Shown: positions 20,201-29,481 of the stretch, piece by piece
Numbering within the stretch: position 1 is the stretch's first letter
Layout: each line of letters opens with the position of its first letter
Assembly (NCBI RefSeq): GCF_008033135.1
Contig: NZ_CP041335.1
Coordinates: 3,663,925 to 3,727,924 of the forward strand
Origin: Chitinolyticbacter meiyuanensis
GTDB lineage: Bacteria; Pseudomonadota; Gammaproteobacteria; Burkholderiales; Chitinibacteraceae
Length of the DNA stretch: 64,000 nucleotides
Reading direction: 5' to 3'
Made by a program: the position numbers and the translations under genes
Notes under the pieces: generated by a model
Databases searched by the model: none
What the model saw: only the letters and a program-made list of their open reading frames with translations
Told to the model about the DNA's origin: nothing

Positions 20201-21127
20201 GTCACCCTGCGTCCAGCGCAGTCCTTGCAGCAATACATCGCTATCAGCGGCGTCGATCCGCCCTGCCGCCACATGCACCGACAGCCGCCCATCGAGCCGG
20301 CCCGATACGCGCGATACCGGCAACGGCTGACCCGGCCAGCGCGCGACCAATGCTCCAAGGTCCAGCTGCTTCAGCGTCAGCTGCGCATCGCCCTGCCATT
20401 CGGCCCAGCGGGCCAAGCCGTCGCCACGCCAGTTGGCGGAGAGCGCCAGTCGCCCTCCCAGCGTGGCGGGCGGTGTCACCCCCAGTTGCAGGCGGTGGCG
20501 GCCAAACAGGCGGCTCAGCCGTAATTCGACTTGGCGCAGCGCCAGCGGCTCATTGCCATGCAGCGCATCGATCCACAGCAATTCGCCACCGCGTATTTCC
20601 ACCTCGCGCTGACTGAGCACCCAGTCGAGGAAACGATGGTCGCCGCCGCCACCCGGCGTCAGGCTGAAACCGGCGACATGCCAGACGCCCGAGGCGTCGC
20701 GGGCAACTGCCAGCCGCGGCGTGCTCAATGTCAGCCGGCGAAACTGCACATCTCCGATCACCAGTGCCCACCACGACAAATCTACCTCGACCCCCGGCAG
20801 CGTCAACGCTGGCGTGCCATTGGCGGCGTGTACCACTACGCCGTGGATGGCCAGATGCGGCCGGATGCCGCGCCAGCCGCCGGCAAGGCGGGCCAGGGTA
20901 ATGCGGCTGCCGCTCGCCTCGCTCAGCTTGCGCTCGATCGTCGGCCGGAAGGTCTCCAGCCTGGGGATGAAGTAGAACTGCCAGGTAGCCGCCAGCAGCG
21001 CCAGTGCCACTGCGGCGAAGAGCAGCAGTCGGTAGAAGGCGCGCCAGTGCCAGTGCAGCAGTCCTTGCGCCTTGCGCAGCAGGCCCCGCACGGCGTCGCG
21101 CGATGGAATCAGGGAAACATGCGACAT
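17264..21127 (-). CDS. yhdP: YhdP family AsmA-like lipid-transport protein
   Basis: A 1287-residue protein. An N-terminal transmembrane helix (about 37-58, LLLFAAVALALLAATWQFYF) anchors a very long beta-rich periplasmic region with DUF3971 and an AsmA-like C-terminal part. Length and composition match YhdP, one of the AsmA-like proteins thought to bridge the envelope and carry phospholipid to the outer membrane. I used the ATG at 21127 (MSHVSLIPSRDAVRG), which precedes the positive residues flanking the helix. It opens a leftward operon with the nitrilase-like gene and tldD and is divergent from glnE. Confidence 0.93.
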   Translation of the reverse strand: MSHVSLIPSRDAVRGLLRKAQGLLHWHWRAFYRLLLFAAVALALLAATWQFYFIPRLETFRPTIERKLSEASGSRITLARLAGGWRGIRPHLAIHGVVVHAANGTPALTLPGVEVDLSWWALVIGDVQFRRLTLSTPRLAVARDASGVWHVAGFSLTPGGGGDHRFLDWVLSQREVEIRGGELLWIDALHGNEPLALRQVELRLSRLFGRHRLQLGVTPPATLGGRLALSANWRGDGLARWAEWQGDAQLTLKQLDLGALVARWPGQPLPVSRVSGRLDGRLSVHVAAGRIDAADSDVLLQGLRWTQGDHRLTLPRFDGRLSWQGSADGRQLSLSADRIVAERGLACEQCTLHYSARGHEQQLQLAGWHIAPMLGYRPWLPAAWQQRLAPLSASGRVAQASLRWQDDLKRYKGEIRLAGASLGWGDVVTRLAGVDVETRFDERGGSAGLQSRQLLADLPRLFVGPLSLDRFELDGNWRRESGGWTVQMKRLALANDDVSLGASARYRYDGHGPGLLDLTGTIARLDAARVHAYLPRVIGEQTLAWLTGALKSGQAYDGRIRVLGPLAQFPFPNDAGGQFRITAKTRDVALDYAPGWPMLSGIAGELDFHGQRMDIRADRAMIGAVPLHDTRVAIPDLGAHEPHLLADGNSTAGTRDFLGFLRTSPLHAVTQAYVDGLKAQGQGELALKLDIPLHDAVAARVAGQYRFRDNALEFGGAVPPLTAASGEIVFTEQGLAIQDGQAQALGGTSRFSGAVQGGDFTLQLAGQAKVRDTWQRYGLPLAERVSGAIDYRGKLVAGNQGYRFEIDTPLTGARFDLPSPLAKPPGEARPLRLVVNGGGSGGREELELGYGKLLQLVVAKAGNDWRGTVGLGSIVPKLPDRTGIALVGGWPVLDLDPWLALASAGAGAGSGEGGVSLAGAQLVFDKVKAGGRLLSNVRFALQRQDAGWQGNLASDQADGRFTWRSANAGVPPLLDLKLSRLSLPLAREEGERAADARAGSSAAPVTGEPQWPSLRLAVEDFRYENRPLGQLSIAAMPQAGNWRLNDVTLTSDDGELSLNGLWRRADARSRVSGRFEIKSPDFGRLLGRLGYPDTVRRAPGSFSGEVAWEGAPFPPDLATMQGSLKLDIAAGQFAKIDPGAARLLSVLSLQSLARRVKLDFRDVFSDGFEFDQIKGEATIEKGIARTQDLTIAGPGAQVLFKGEANIVAGTQNLRVRIVPVVGDTVAIAAGVVNPLAGVAAFLLQRALKDPIGNLIAYEYEITGSMRDPQVKRVRSIDNLVPDFGKPR

Positions 21128-21247
21128 TGCGGGCCAACGCACGCGCCCTTGCGGCACGCGGCTGTGTTAGGGTTAGTCGGACCGGGCTCGCCACGGCGGG
21201 CCGTCGGCGCGAACCGCAATATTCTAACCGCTTTCGATTCCAGTCCC

Positions 21248-23935
21248 ATGAGCGACGTTGTGACTCTTCCCACGCTGGCGCCTGCCCTCGCCCACAGCCG
21301 GTATCTGGAGCGCCTGTTCCAGCGTGCGCCTGCACTGGCCGATGCGACCGCCGCCCAGCTCGATACACCATTCCTCGCCGACGAGATGCATGCCTGGCTG
21401 GCCCCGCCGGCCGAGGACGAAGCGGGCTTCATGCGCCAGCTGCGCCAGCTGCGGCAGGCTGTGATGGCGCGGCTGATCGCCCGCGAGCTCTCCGGCCGCT
21501 CCGACCTGGCCGAAGCGGTCGCCAGCGTCAGCGATCTCGCCGAGGTTACCGTACAGGCGGCACTGGCGTGGTGCGAGGCGCGCGAGACACGCTACGGCCG
21601 TCCGATCGGCGCCGACAGCGGCGAGGTACAACAACTGATCGTGGTCGGCATGGGCAAGCTTGGTGGGCGCGAGCTCAATGTGTCGTCCGACATCGATTTG
21701 ATCTTCGTCTACGACGAGGACGGCGAGACCGACGGCGCGCGCCGCATCAGCAATCAGGAATACTTCGCGCAGATCGGCAAGCGCCTGATCAAGCTCCTGG
21801 CCGATGTGACCGAGGACGGTTTCGTGTTTCGCGTCGATATGCGACTGCGGCCGTTCGGCGATGCCGGCGCGCTGGTCTCGAGCTTTGCTGCACTGGAAAA
21901 CTATCTGCTGACGCAAGGGCGCGAGTGGGAACGCTATGCCTGGATCAAGGGCCGCGCGCTGACCGGCGATGCTGCAGGCTTGGCCGAGCTGATCACGCCC
22001 TTCGTCTATCGCAAATACCTCGACTACGGCGCCTACGCGTCGATGCGCGATCTGCACAGCCAGATCCGCCGCGAGGTCGCCCGTCGCGACATGGCCGACA
22101 ACATCAAGCTCGGCCCGGGGGGCATCCGCGAGATCGAATTCATTGCCCAGGTGTTTCAGCTGATTCGTGGCGGCCGGGTGAAGTCGTTGCAGGAACGCAG
22201 CACCCGGACCACGCTCGACGAGCTGGCACGGCTCGGCCTGCTGCCACAGGATGCCGTCGCCGAGCTGCAGGCGGCCTACCAGTACCTGCGCGATCTGGAA
22301 CACCGGCTGATGTACATCGACGATGCCCAGACACAGAACCTGCCAGGCAATGCCATCGACCAGGCCCGCATCGCCGCCAGCATGGGGCAGGCGGACTGGA
22401 CCGCCTTCAGCAATGAGCTCGACGCGCACCGCACCGTGGTCACCCGGCATTTCGAACAGGTGTTCGTGCTACCTGAAGGGCAGGACCGCAATCACCCGCA
22501 TGCCGCGCTGTGGCAGCAGGCCGACCAGTGTGATGGCACGACGCAGGGTCTGGCCGAACTCGGCTATACCGATGCCGCCGACCTGCAGCGCCGGCTCGCC
22601 GCCTTCCGCAACGGCAGCCGCTATCAGCAGATGAGCGCCCGCAGCAAGCAGCGGGTCGATGCCATCCTGCCGCCGCTGATCGAGGTCGCCGCCGGCTATC
22701 CGAATCCGGATGCCACCTTCACCCGCATTCTCGACCTGCTGGAAGCCATCGGCCGGCGCGAATCCTATCTCGCGCTGCTCGCCGAGCATCCACAGTCGCT
22801 GCAGCGGCTGGCCAGCCTCTACAGCGCCAGCCCGTGGGTATCGCAATACCTGACCCGCCACCCCATCCTGCTCGATGAGTTGCTCGATCCACGTCTACTC
22901 TATCTCTCGCCGGACTGGGCAGCACTCGGTCGCCAGCTGCGCGAGGAGCTGGCCACGCTGGGCGACGATGTCGAAGCCAAGATGGACGCACTGCGTCACT
23001 TCCAACATACGCAGGTGTTCCGCCTGGTGGCGCAGGACATCGCCGGGCACGTGACCCTGGAAACGCTATCCGATCACCTGTCGGACCTGGCGGACCTGAT
23101 CCTGTCCTGCACTGTCGAGCACGCTTGGCTGGAACTTGCGCGCAAGCATCGGGACGGCGCGCATTTCGCGGTGATCGGCTACGGCAAGCTTGGTGGCAAG
23201 GAGCTGGGCTATGCCTCCGACCTCGACCTGGTGTTCGTCTACGACGACGATCACCCCGATGCGGCCGAGACCTACGCGCGGCTCGCCAAGAAGATCGTCA
23301 ACTGGCTGAACGCGCCGACCTCGGCCGGCATGCTGTACGACATCGACCTGCGCCTGCGCCCCAACGGTACGTCCGGACTGCTGGTGTCGACACTCGATGC
23401 TTTCGAGTCCTACCAGTGCGAATCAGCCTGGGTGTGGGAACACCAGGCGCTGACGCGGGCCCGTTTCGTTGCCGGCGACGCCCGCATCGGCCAGAGCTTC
23501 GAGGCGGTGCGCTGTGCCATCCTGCGGCGCGAGCGCGACCTGGATGCGCTGCGCATCGAAGTGATCCAGATGCGCAACCGCATGCTGGAAACCCATCCCG
23601 CACGCGTTGCCGACGTGAAGTACTGCCGCGGTGGCATCGTCGACGTCGAGTTCATCGTGCAGTACCTCGTGCTCGGCCATGCCCATCGCCACGCCGACCT
23701 CACCGCCAATCGGGGCAATATTGCGCTGTTGGCCACCGCCGCCGGTCACGGCCTGATCGATGCGCAGCTCGCCGAGCGGGCTCGGCACGCCTATCGTGAA
23801 CTGCGCCGCCTGCAGCACCGCAGCCGGCTCTCCGGTAGCGCGCTGCAGCCCGAAGCGCTGATCCCGCTTGCCGACGGGCTCGCCGCAGTCCGCGAACTGT
23901 GGCTGCAGCTGTTCGCTGAAACGCTGGAGGATTGA
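21248..23935 (+). CDS. glnE: Bifunctional glutamine synthetase adenylyltransferase/adenylyl-removing enzyme
   Basis: An 895-residue enzyme that adenylylates glutamine synthetase when nitrogen is sufficient and deadenylylates it under limitation, controlled by PII. Two nucleotidyltransferase domains are evident: the N-terminal removase with GMGKLGGRELNVSSDIDLIF and the C-terminal transferase with GYGKLGGKELGYASDLDLVF, each with its metal-binding Asp pair, joined by helical GlnD/GlnE linkers. The start MSDVVTLPTLAPALAH was chosen because the upstream in-frame extension lies antisense to yhdP. It is followed after 12 bp by a small Mpo1-like gene. Confidence 0.97.
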   Translation: MSDVVTLPTLAPALAHSRYLERLFQRAPALADATAAQLDTPFLADEMHAWLAPPAEDEAGFMRQLRQLRQAVMARLIARELSGRSDLAEAVASVSDLAEVTVQAALAWCEARETRYGRPIGADSGEVQQLIVVGMGKLGGRELNVSSDIDLIFVYDEDGETDGARRISNQEYFAQIGKRLIKLLADVTEDGFVFRVDMRLRPFGDAGALVSSFAALENYLLTQGREWERYAWIKGRALTGDAAGLAELITPFVYRKYLDYGAYASMRDLHSQIRREVARRDMADNIKLGPGGIREIEFIAQVFQLIRGGRVKSLQERSTRTTLDELARLGLLPQDAVAELQAAYQYLRDLEHRLMYIDDAQTQNLPGNAIDQARIAASMGQADWTAFSNELDAHRTVVTRHFEQVFVLPEGQDRNHPHAALWQQADQCDGTTQGLAELGYTDAADLQRRLAAFRNGSRYQQMSARSKQRVDAILPPLIEVAAGYPNPDATFTRILDLLEAIGRRESYLALLAEHPQSLQRLASLYSASPWVSQYLTRHPILLDELLDPRLLYLSPDWAALGRQLREELATLGDDVEAKMDALRHFQHTQVFRLVAQDIAGHVTLETLSDHLSDLADLILSCTVEHAWLELARKHRDGAHFAVIGYGKLGGKELGYASDLDLVFVYDDDHPDAAETYARLAKKIVNWLNAPTSAGMLYDIDLRLRPNGTSGLLVSTLDAFESYQCESAWVWEHQALTRARFVAGDARIGQSFEAVRCAILRRERDLDALRIEVIQMRNRMLETHPARVADVKYCRGGIVDVEFIVQYLVLGHAHRHADLTANRGNIALLATAAGHGLIDAQLAERARHAYRELRRLQHRSRLSGSALQPEALIPLADGLAAVRELWLQLFAETLED

Positions 23936-23947
23936 AGGAACACGCAC

Positions 23948-24250
23948 ATGTTTGCAGGACGCTCGTGGGACGACTGGATCGCTGAATACGCGCAGAGCCA
24001 CCGCCATCCGGTGAACCGGCTCTGCCATAGTTTCGGCATTCCGATGATTGCCGCCTCGATCCCGTTGTTCTTGCTGGCGCTCTGGTTCGACGGTTTCTGG
24101 ATCTGGCCCACCCTGTTGTTCGTGATCGGCTGGATCCTGCAATTCATCGGGCATGTCTTCGAGGGCAAGCCACCCGAATTCTTCAAGGACTGGCATTTCC
24201 TGTTCGTCGGCCTGCGCTGGTGGTGGGCCAAGATGCGCGGTCGCGCCTAG
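23948..24250 (+). CDS. Mpo1-like (DUF962) membrane protein
   Basis: A 100-residue protein with two or three hydrophobic segments. It shows the family motifs HRHPVNRLCHSFGIPM and FIGHVFEGKPPEFFKDW, whose conserved histidines bind iron in yeast Mpo1, a dioxygenase of 2-hydroxy fatty acids. In bacteria the role is untested. It is probably co-transcribed with glnE and is followed by a strong terminator. Confidence 0.88.
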   Translation: MFAGRSWDDWIAEYAQSHRHPVNRLCHSFGIPMIAASIPLFLLALWFDGFWIWPTLLFVIGWILQFIGHVFEGKPPEFFKDWHFLFVGLRWWWAKMRGRA

Positions 24251-24270
24251 AGTCCGTGGCTCCGGAAACG

Positions 24271-24300
24271 ACAAAGGCGCCCGCGGGCGCCTTTGTGTCG
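24271..24300. terminator. Bidirectional terminator after the Mpo1-like gene
   Basis: ACAAAGGCGCCC (24271-24282) pairs perfectly with GGGCGCCTTTGT (24285-24296). It lies between two convergent genes and its A/T-rich outer arms serve both directions. Confidence 0.75.
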
Positions 24301-24313
24301 GCCAGAACGACGA

Positions 24314-24793
24314 TCAGTTGGGGAACGAGCAGAAATCCACGCTGGCCGCACCACCCGGCAGGTATTCGCCAAGCCAGGACATCTCCATCTTGATGTGATC
24401 GACCAGCGACACCACGTGGCGCGGATCGGTGCTGGTGGCAAACCAGAATTCCTTGCGCCACACCTCATCGGCGTCGCCGCGCGCCGTCGCACCGGGGGTG
24501 AGCTCGTCGCGCGAGCGACCGCGCTTGGCATAACCCACCGCAGCCAGCAGATCACCCAGTTCATCGGAGCCCTGCGATACCTCGACCACGAATGCGGCCA
24601 TGCCGGGCGAAAGTTGCTGGAGGTTGACGTAAGCATGGGTTTCCAGTGACTGCTTGCGTGCCATTTCCCGTAGACAGTGGGCGCAGGGGAAGGCTGCGCG
24701 GATCAGATACGCTTCGTCCTGTTCGAACAGCGGGCCGTTGCTCAATGGGTGCCCGCAGCGATGCGTCAGTTTGCTGCTGCCAAGTCTGTCCAT
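24314..24793 (-). CDS. Hypothetical protein with N-terminal Cys-rich segment
   Basis: A 159-residue soluble protein I do not recognise. The N-terminal third has CGHPLSNG and, 25 residues on, PCAHCLREMARKQ, a His/Cys set that could hold zinc. The C-terminal part (VWRKEFWFATSTDPRHVVSL) is alpha/beta-like. GGAAGG precedes the ATG at 24793 with good spacing; a GTG lies one codon upstream. It is flanked by terminators on both sides, so it is a single-gene transcript. Function unknown. Confidence 0.75.
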   Translation of the reverse strand: MDRLGSSKLTHRCGHPLSNGPLFEQDEAYLIRAAFPCAHCLREMARKQSLETHAYVNLQQLSPGMAAFVVEVSQGSDELGDLLAAVGYAKRGRSRDELTPGATARGDADEVWRKEFWFATSTDPRHVVSLVDHIKMEMSWLGEYLPGGAASVDFCSFPN

Positions 24794-24845
24794 CACGCAT
24801 TACCTTCCGTCTGTCTGATGAAATGCATTTTACACAGCAAGACAG

Positions 24846-24880
24846 GAAAAAGAAAAGGCACCCGAAGGTGCCTTTTCCAT
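24846..24880 (-). terminator. Rho-independent terminator of aspS
   Basis: GAAAAGGCACC (24852-24862) pairs with GGTGCCTTTTC (24867-24877) around CGAA. On the minus strand the stem is followed by CTTTTTCC. It lies 55 bp beyond the aspS stop. Confidence 0.85.
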
Positions 24881-24931
24881 TTTCTGCAACAAAATCCGGC
24901 GTTTGCTGGATACCGCCTGTCAGCTTGCGGC

Positions 24932-26734
24932 TTAAGCGGTCGGCTGCGGATTGCGCAGGCGGATGTGCAACTCGCGCAGTTGCTTCTCGTCCACCGCGTT
25001 TGGCGCGTTGGTCAGCAGACACTGCGCACGCTGGGTCTTGGGGAAGGCGATCACGTCGCGAATCGACTCGGCGCCAGTCATCAGCGTGACCAGACGGTCG
25101 AGGCCGAACGCCAGGCCGCCGTGCGGCGGCGCACCGTACTTCAGGTTGTCGAGCAGGAAGCCGAACTTGTTCTGCGCTTCTTCCTCGCCGATGCCGAGCG
25201 CTTCGAACACGGTCGACTGCACCTCGGCCGAGTGGATACGCACCGAGCCGCCGCCCATTTCCCAGCCGTTCAGCACCATGTCGTAGGCGCGCGCCTTGCA
25301 GGCACCCGGATTGGTCTGCAACAGTTCCAGATGCTCTGCCTTCGGCGAAGTGAACGGGTGATGGCAAGCATTCCAGCGCTTGCCATCCTCGTCGTACTCG
25401 AACATCGGGAAATCGACCACCCACAGCGGCTTCCATTCGCGCTTGAAGTAGCCGCCCGCCTCACCGCGCTCGTGGCCAATCTTGATGCGCAGCGCGCCAA
25501 TGGCCTCGTCGACGATCTTGCGCTTGTCGGCACCGAAGAAGATCAGGTCGCCGTTCTGCGCGCCGGTGCGCTCGATGATGGCCTTGAGCGCCTCGTTCGA
25601 CAGGAACTTGACGATCGGCGCCTGCAGGCCGGAGTTGTCCGGATCGTTGCTGATGTTGGCAACGTCGTTGACCTTGATGTAGGCGAGGCCCTTGGCACCA
25701 TAGATGGCAACGAACTTGGTGTACTCGTCGATCACCGAGCGGCTGAAGTCCGCGCCGCCCGGAATGCGCAGGCCAACCACGCGGCCGCCGTCCATGTCGG
25801 CAGCGCCGCGGAACACCTTGAATTCCTCGGTCTTCATCACGTCGGTCAGTTCGGTGAACTTGAGGTCCACCCGCAGATCGGGCTTGTCCGAGCCGTAGTA
25901 GAACATCGCGTCGTCGTACTGCATGCGCGGGAATTCGCCGAGGTCGACGCCGATGGCCTCCTGGAACACGTGGCGCGCCATTTCCTCGGTGATGCTCATG
26001 ATCTCGTCCTCGTTCAGGAACGAGGTCTCGATATCGATCTGGGTGAATTCGGGCTGGCGATCAGCACGCAGATCTTCGTCGCGGAAGCACTTGGTAATCT
26101 GGTAGTAGCGATCGAAGCCGGCCACCATCAACAGCTGCTTGAACAGCTGCGGCGACTGCGGCAATGCGAAGAACTGGCCGTCGTGCACGCGGCTTGGCAC
26201 CAGGTAGTCGCGCGCGCCTTCGGGCGTCGAGCGAGTCAGCATCGGGGTTTCGATATCGATGAAGCCCTTGCTGTCGAGGAAGTTGCGCACCAGCAGCGCC
26301 ACCTTGTAGCGCAGGCGCAGGTTCTTCTGCATGGCCGGGCGGCGCAGGTCGATCACCCGGTTCTGCAGCCGGGTCATTTCCGACAGGTTCTCATCGTCGA
26401 TCTGGAACGGCGGCGTAACCGCGGTGTTGAGCACCACGATGTCCTTGGCCAGCAGCTCGATTTCGCCCGAGACCAGGTTCTTGTTGGCGGTGCCAGCGGG
26501 GCGGGCACGGACCAGGCCGGTGATCTGCAGCACGTATTCCGAACGCGAGGCGTCGGCGGTCTTGAAAGCGTCGGGGGTATCCGGATCGATCACCACCTGC
26601 AGCAGGCCTTCACGGTCGCGCAGGTCGATGAAGATCACGCCGCCATGATCACGGCGACGATGGGCCCAGCCCTGCACGGTCACGGTCTGGCCCAGGTAAC
26701 GGGTGTCGATCAAACCACAGTAGTCGGTACGCAT
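24932..26734 (-). CDS. aspS: Aspartyl-tRNA synthetase
   Basis: A 600-residue class IIb synthetase that charges tRNA-Asp (and, if non-discriminating, tRNA-Asn). It has the N-terminal anticodon-binding OB fold ([20 protein letters not shown]), the catalytic core with motif 2 around [21 protein letters not shown], the bacterial GAD insertion, and motif 3 [16 protein letters not shown] chose the ATG at 26734 because the family starts there; upstream in-frame residues are not conserved-looking. It lies downstream of the DUF502 gene in the same orientation. Confidence 0.97.
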   Translation of the reverse strand: MRTDYCGLIDTRYLGQTVTVQGWAHRRRDHGGVIFIDLRDREGLLQVVIDPDTPDAFKTADASRSEYVLQITGLVRARPAGTANKNLVSGEIELLAKDIVVLNTAVTPPFQIDDENLSEMTRLQNRVIDLRRPAMQKNLRLRYKVALLVRNFLDSKGFIDIETPMLTRSTPEGARDYLVPSRVHDGQFFALPQSPQLFKQLLMVAGFDRYYQITKCFRDEDLRADRQPEFTQIDIETSFLNEDEIMSITEEMARHVFQEAIGVDLGEFPRMQYDDAMFYYGSDKPDLRVDLKFTELTDVMKTEEFKVFRGAADMDGGRVVGLRIPGGADFSRSVIDEYTKFVAIYGAKGLAYIKVNDVANISNDPDNSGLQAPIVKFLSNEALKAIIERTGAQNGDLIFFGADKRKIVDEAIGALRIKIGHERGEAGGYFKREWKPLWVVDFPMFEYDEDGKRWNACHHPFTSPKAEHLELLQTNPGACKARAYDMVLNGWEMGGGSVRIHSAEVQSTVFEALGIGEEEAQNKFGFLLDNLKYGAPPHGGLAFGLDRLVTLMTGAESIRDVIAFPKTQRAQCLLTNAPNAVDEKQLRELHIRLRNPQPTA

Positions 26735-26829
26735 GTGAATGCTCTTTCGTTTCGGTTTTGAAGGCAGCGCAGGCGCTGCGGGCAAAGCGCTATGGAATGG
26801 ATTTTGGGGCGGGTTGAACCGGAACTGGC

Positions 26830-27513
26830 TCAACCCGGCAGATTGGGTTCGGGTGCTTCGAGCAAGGCGGCCGGACGGGCCGCGGGCGTGACCACGCCCA
26901 TCGAAATCACGTACTTCAGCGCCTCGTCGACACTCATGTCGAGCTCGCGGACATCCTCGGCACGCACCATGATGAAGTAACCCGAGGTGGGGTTGGGCGT
27001 GGTCGGCACGTAGACGCTAACGTACTCGCCCTCAAGCTGGGTCGCGACTTCGCCGCCGGGCACGCCGGTGAGGAAGGCGATGGTCCAGCTGCCCTGGTGC
27101 GGGAACTGCACCAGCAGCGCCTTGCGAAAGGCCTCGCCGGAATCGGAGAACAGCGTATCCGACACCTGCTTCACGCTGGAATAGATCGAGCGGACGATGG
27201 GAATGCGGTTGAGCAGGCGCTCGCCCATGATCAGCAGGCGCCGGCCCAACACGTTCGCCGCCACCACGCCGGTGAGCAGCACCACGAACACGGTCAGCAC
27301 CACGCCGAATCCGGGGATGGCACGGCGCTGCGACAGCCAGGGCATCGACGGCTCGAGCATGCGCAGCAACCAGTAATCCGGCCGCCAGCTATCGGGCAGG
27401 ATCGCGCCGATCTGGTCCATGGTGCCGACCACCAGCTGGATCACCCAGATGGTGATGGCGAGCGGCACCCAGATCAGCAGGCCGGTCAGCAGGTAGCGCT
27501 TGAACCGGTCCAT
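26830..27513 (-). CDS. DUF502 domain inner-membrane protein
   Basis: A 227-residue protein starting [20 protein letters not shown] with two transmembrane helices (about 8-30 and 68-90). It has the DUF502 signature [20 protein letters not shown] followed by [19 protein letters not shown] and the C-terminal [15 protein letters not shown] segment (here [17 protein letters not shown]). In betaproteobacteria it commonly sits next to fmdB and aspS, exactly as here. Function unknown. Confidence 0.93.
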   Translation of the reverse strand: MDRFKRYLLTGLLIWVPLAITIWVIQLVVGTMDQIGAILPDSWRPDYWLLRMLEPSMPWLSQRRAIPGFGVVLTVFVVLLTGVVAANVLGRRLLIMGERLLNRIPIVRSIYSSVKQVSDTLFSDSGEAFRKALLVQFPHQGSWTIAFLTGVPGGEVATQLEGEYVSVYVPTTPNPTSGYFIMVRAEDVRELDMSVDEALKYVISMGVVTPAARPAALLEAPEPNLPG

Positions 27514-27529
27514 TGCGGTTTCACGAGGT

Positions 27530-27811
27530 TCAATGGCAGGCACAGCCACCCGCCGCACATGCCCCGCCGGCAGCCGGCGCAGGAGCGGCTTCGGCCGCCT
27601 GGGTGGCAGGCGCGCTGGTACCGCCCGAACCGCCACGGAAATCGGTGGCATACCAGCCGGTGCCGGTCAGCTTGAAGCCCGCCGCGGTCACCTGTTTGGT
27701 ATAGCTTGCGGCATGGCAGCTGGGGCATTCGGTCAGGGCGGTGTCGCTCATCTTTTGCAGATGCTCGTCCTTGTGGCCGCAACTCGTGCATTGATAGGCG
27801 TAGATCGGCAT
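27530..27811 (-). CDS. FmdB family zinc-ribbon protein
   Basis: A 93-residue putative regulatory protein. It opens MPIYAYQCTSCGHKDEHLQK and has a second CPSC pair, forming a four-Cys zinc ribbon typical of FmdB. The C-terminal tail is Ala/Pro/Gly-rich and ends in another Cys cluster (GGACAAGGCACH). It is upstream of the DUF502 and aspS genes. Function is not established for the family. Confidence 0.92.
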   Translation of the reverse strand: MPIYAYQCTSCGHKDEHLQKMSDTALTECPSCHAASYTKQVTAAGFKLTGTGWYATDFRGGSGGTSAPATQAAEAAPAPAAGGACAAGGCACH

Positions 27812-27948
27812 GGCGTAATCCGTGTGTTCCTTTGCAATCCGGCATGTGGCTGAACGTCTGCGCTAAGCCACGGAAAACACGCGATTATACCCGAAGCCCC
27901 GCCCGCTTGCGGCAACTGCCGCCCGCGCCGATGGCGCGGCAAAGCCGT

Positions 27949-29481
27949 TCAGTAGACGTCGCGTCGGTAACGCCCGGCAGCAGCGAGCTCAGCCAGGGTA
28001 TCGTCGCCGAGCAGCTGCTTCAGCGAGTCGGCCACGCCGCCGGCCATGCCGGCAAGGCTGCCGCAGACCAGGATCGCCGCGCCTTGCGCGATCCAATCAC
28101 GGACCAGTGCGCCCTGCTGCTGCAGGCGATGCTGCACGTATTCGTGCGCTTCGCCATCACGCGAATAGACAAGGTCCAGCCGCGCCAGCACGCCCGAATG
28201 CTGCCAGGCAGCGAGCTCGTCGGCGAACACGGCGTCGTGCGCGGCATTGCGCTCACCAAACAGCAGCCAGACCGGCGCGCCACGCTGCGCGGCACGGGCC
28301 TTGAGGTGGGCGCGCAGGCCGGCAATGCCGCTGCCGTTGCCGATCAGGATCAGCGGCACATCAGCGGCCGGGCCATGAAAACCACGGTTTTCACGTACGC
28401 GTACGGCAATGGCGCCGCCGATACGCGCATGCTCGGTCAGCCAGCCCGAGCCCATGCCAAGCCGGCCGCCGTTATCGCGTTGTTGGCGCACCACCAGTTC
28501 CAGCCTGCCGTCTTCGGGCAAGGATGCGATCGAATACTCGCGATGCGGCAATGGGGGCAAGGCGGCCAGCAAGGCCGCTACATCCATGCCCTGCAGGCCA
28601 GCCAGCGACTCAGGCCACTGCCGCCGGGCCAGCGCGCGACGTTGCACCGGGTCGGCCACCACCAGTCCGAGATCGGCCAGCCACGGCGTCAGCGCCGCAT
28701 CATCATGCGCGGGGCCGATCTCGACCAGATCGCCGGCCTGCCAGCTTGCATCGACCGGCGTCTGCAACGCGACGAGGTAGAGTGGATCACCCGCGCTGCC
28801 TGGGTTGAGCAGTTGCCGTTCCAGCAACGGCCACTCCTGATAGTCGGGCGGCGCCCAATCGTCGATCTCGACGTGGCCGGCCACAGCAGCCAGCTGTTGT
28901 TGCCAGTGCCGCAGCGCGGCCGGATCGCCGTTGTCGACCTCCACAAGGTCGAACAGGGCATGCGCTCCAGCCTGCTGCAGCCAACGGTCGAGCACATAGC
29001 CGAACGCGCAATACTGGCGGTAGCTGCGGTCGCCCAGCGCCAGCACGCCATAGTGCAATTCATCCAGCCGGGGCTGCAGTTGCATGATGCGGGTAACGAA
29101 AGCTGCGGCGGTATCCGGTGCATCGCCCTCACCCGTGGTGCTGACGACGAACAACACGCGACGCAGCGCTAGCAGGCGGCCGGCGTCGAGCGTGGCCAGC
29201 GGCAACAGGCCACATTGCAGACCAGCGTGTTGCAGGGCTGCCTGGGTTTGTTGCGCCAGCAGTTCCGCATAACCGGTCTGGCTGGCGTGGACTACGGTCC
29301 AGTCACCCACCTCCTCGACTTCGGCCGGCCGTTGCCGGGCGCGGTGGCGCCAGGCGATGACGCCACAGAATCCGGCGTAGACCAGCAGCACCAGCAACAT
29401 GGCCGGCGCGCGCACGGCGGGCGCCAGCGCCGCATGCGCCAACGCCGGCAGGCCGAACAGAACGACGGCGAGCGCACGCAT
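27949..29481 (-). CDS. Membrane-anchored flavodoxin-FAD/NAD(P)H reductase
   Basis: A 510-residue protein of the CysJ/cytochrome P450 reductase architecture. One or two N-terminal hydrophobic segments (1-45) precede a flavodoxin domain (about 60-205; VVHASQTGYAELLA and STTGEGDAPD, FMN-binding), a FAD domain (REYSIASLPEDG) and an NADP-binding domain (LILIGNGSGIAGLRAH). Pipelines often call it sulfite reductase flavoprotein, but there is no cysI partner and the membrane anchor and ApbE/DUF2271/PepSY neighbours point to electron delivery to the envelope. Its ATG overlaps the apbE stop (TGATG). Confidence 0.88.
   Translation of the reverse strand: MRALAVVLFGLPALAHAALAPAVRAPAMLLVLLVYAGFCGVIAWRHRARQRPAEVEEVGDWTVVHASQTGYAELLAQQTQAALQHAGLQCGLLPLATLDAGRLLALRRVLFVVSTTGEGDAPDTAAAFVTRIMQLQPRLDELHYGVLALGDRSYRQYCAFGYVLDRWLQQAGAHALFDLVEVDNGDPAALRHWQQQLAAVAGHVEIDDWAPPDYQEWPLLERQLLNPGSAGDPLYLVALQTPVDASWQAGDLVEIGPAHDDAALTPWLADLGLVVADPVQRRALARRQWPESLAGLQGMDVAALLAALPPLPHREYSIASLPEDGRLELVVRQQRDNGGRLGMGSGWLTEHARIGGAIAVRVRENRGFHGPAADVPLILIGNGSGIAGLRAHLKARAAQRGAPVWLLFGERNAAHDAVFADELAAWQHSGVLARLDLVYSRDGEAHEYVQHRLQQQGALVRDWIAQGAAILVCGSLAGMAGGVADSLKQLLGDDTLAELAAAGRYRRDVY

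Noticed and set aside
24677..26761. A 694-residue plus-strand frame
   Set aside because: Antisense shadow of aspS.
27706..29172. A 488-residue plus-strand frame
   Set aside because: Antisense to the flavodoxin/FAD reductase gene, which carries clear cofactor motifs.
27949..29481. Sulfite reductase flavoprotein (cysJ)
   Set aside because: Domain order fits, but the N-terminal membrane segment, missing cysI and the ApbE/PepSY/DUF2271 context argue for an envelope electron donor.
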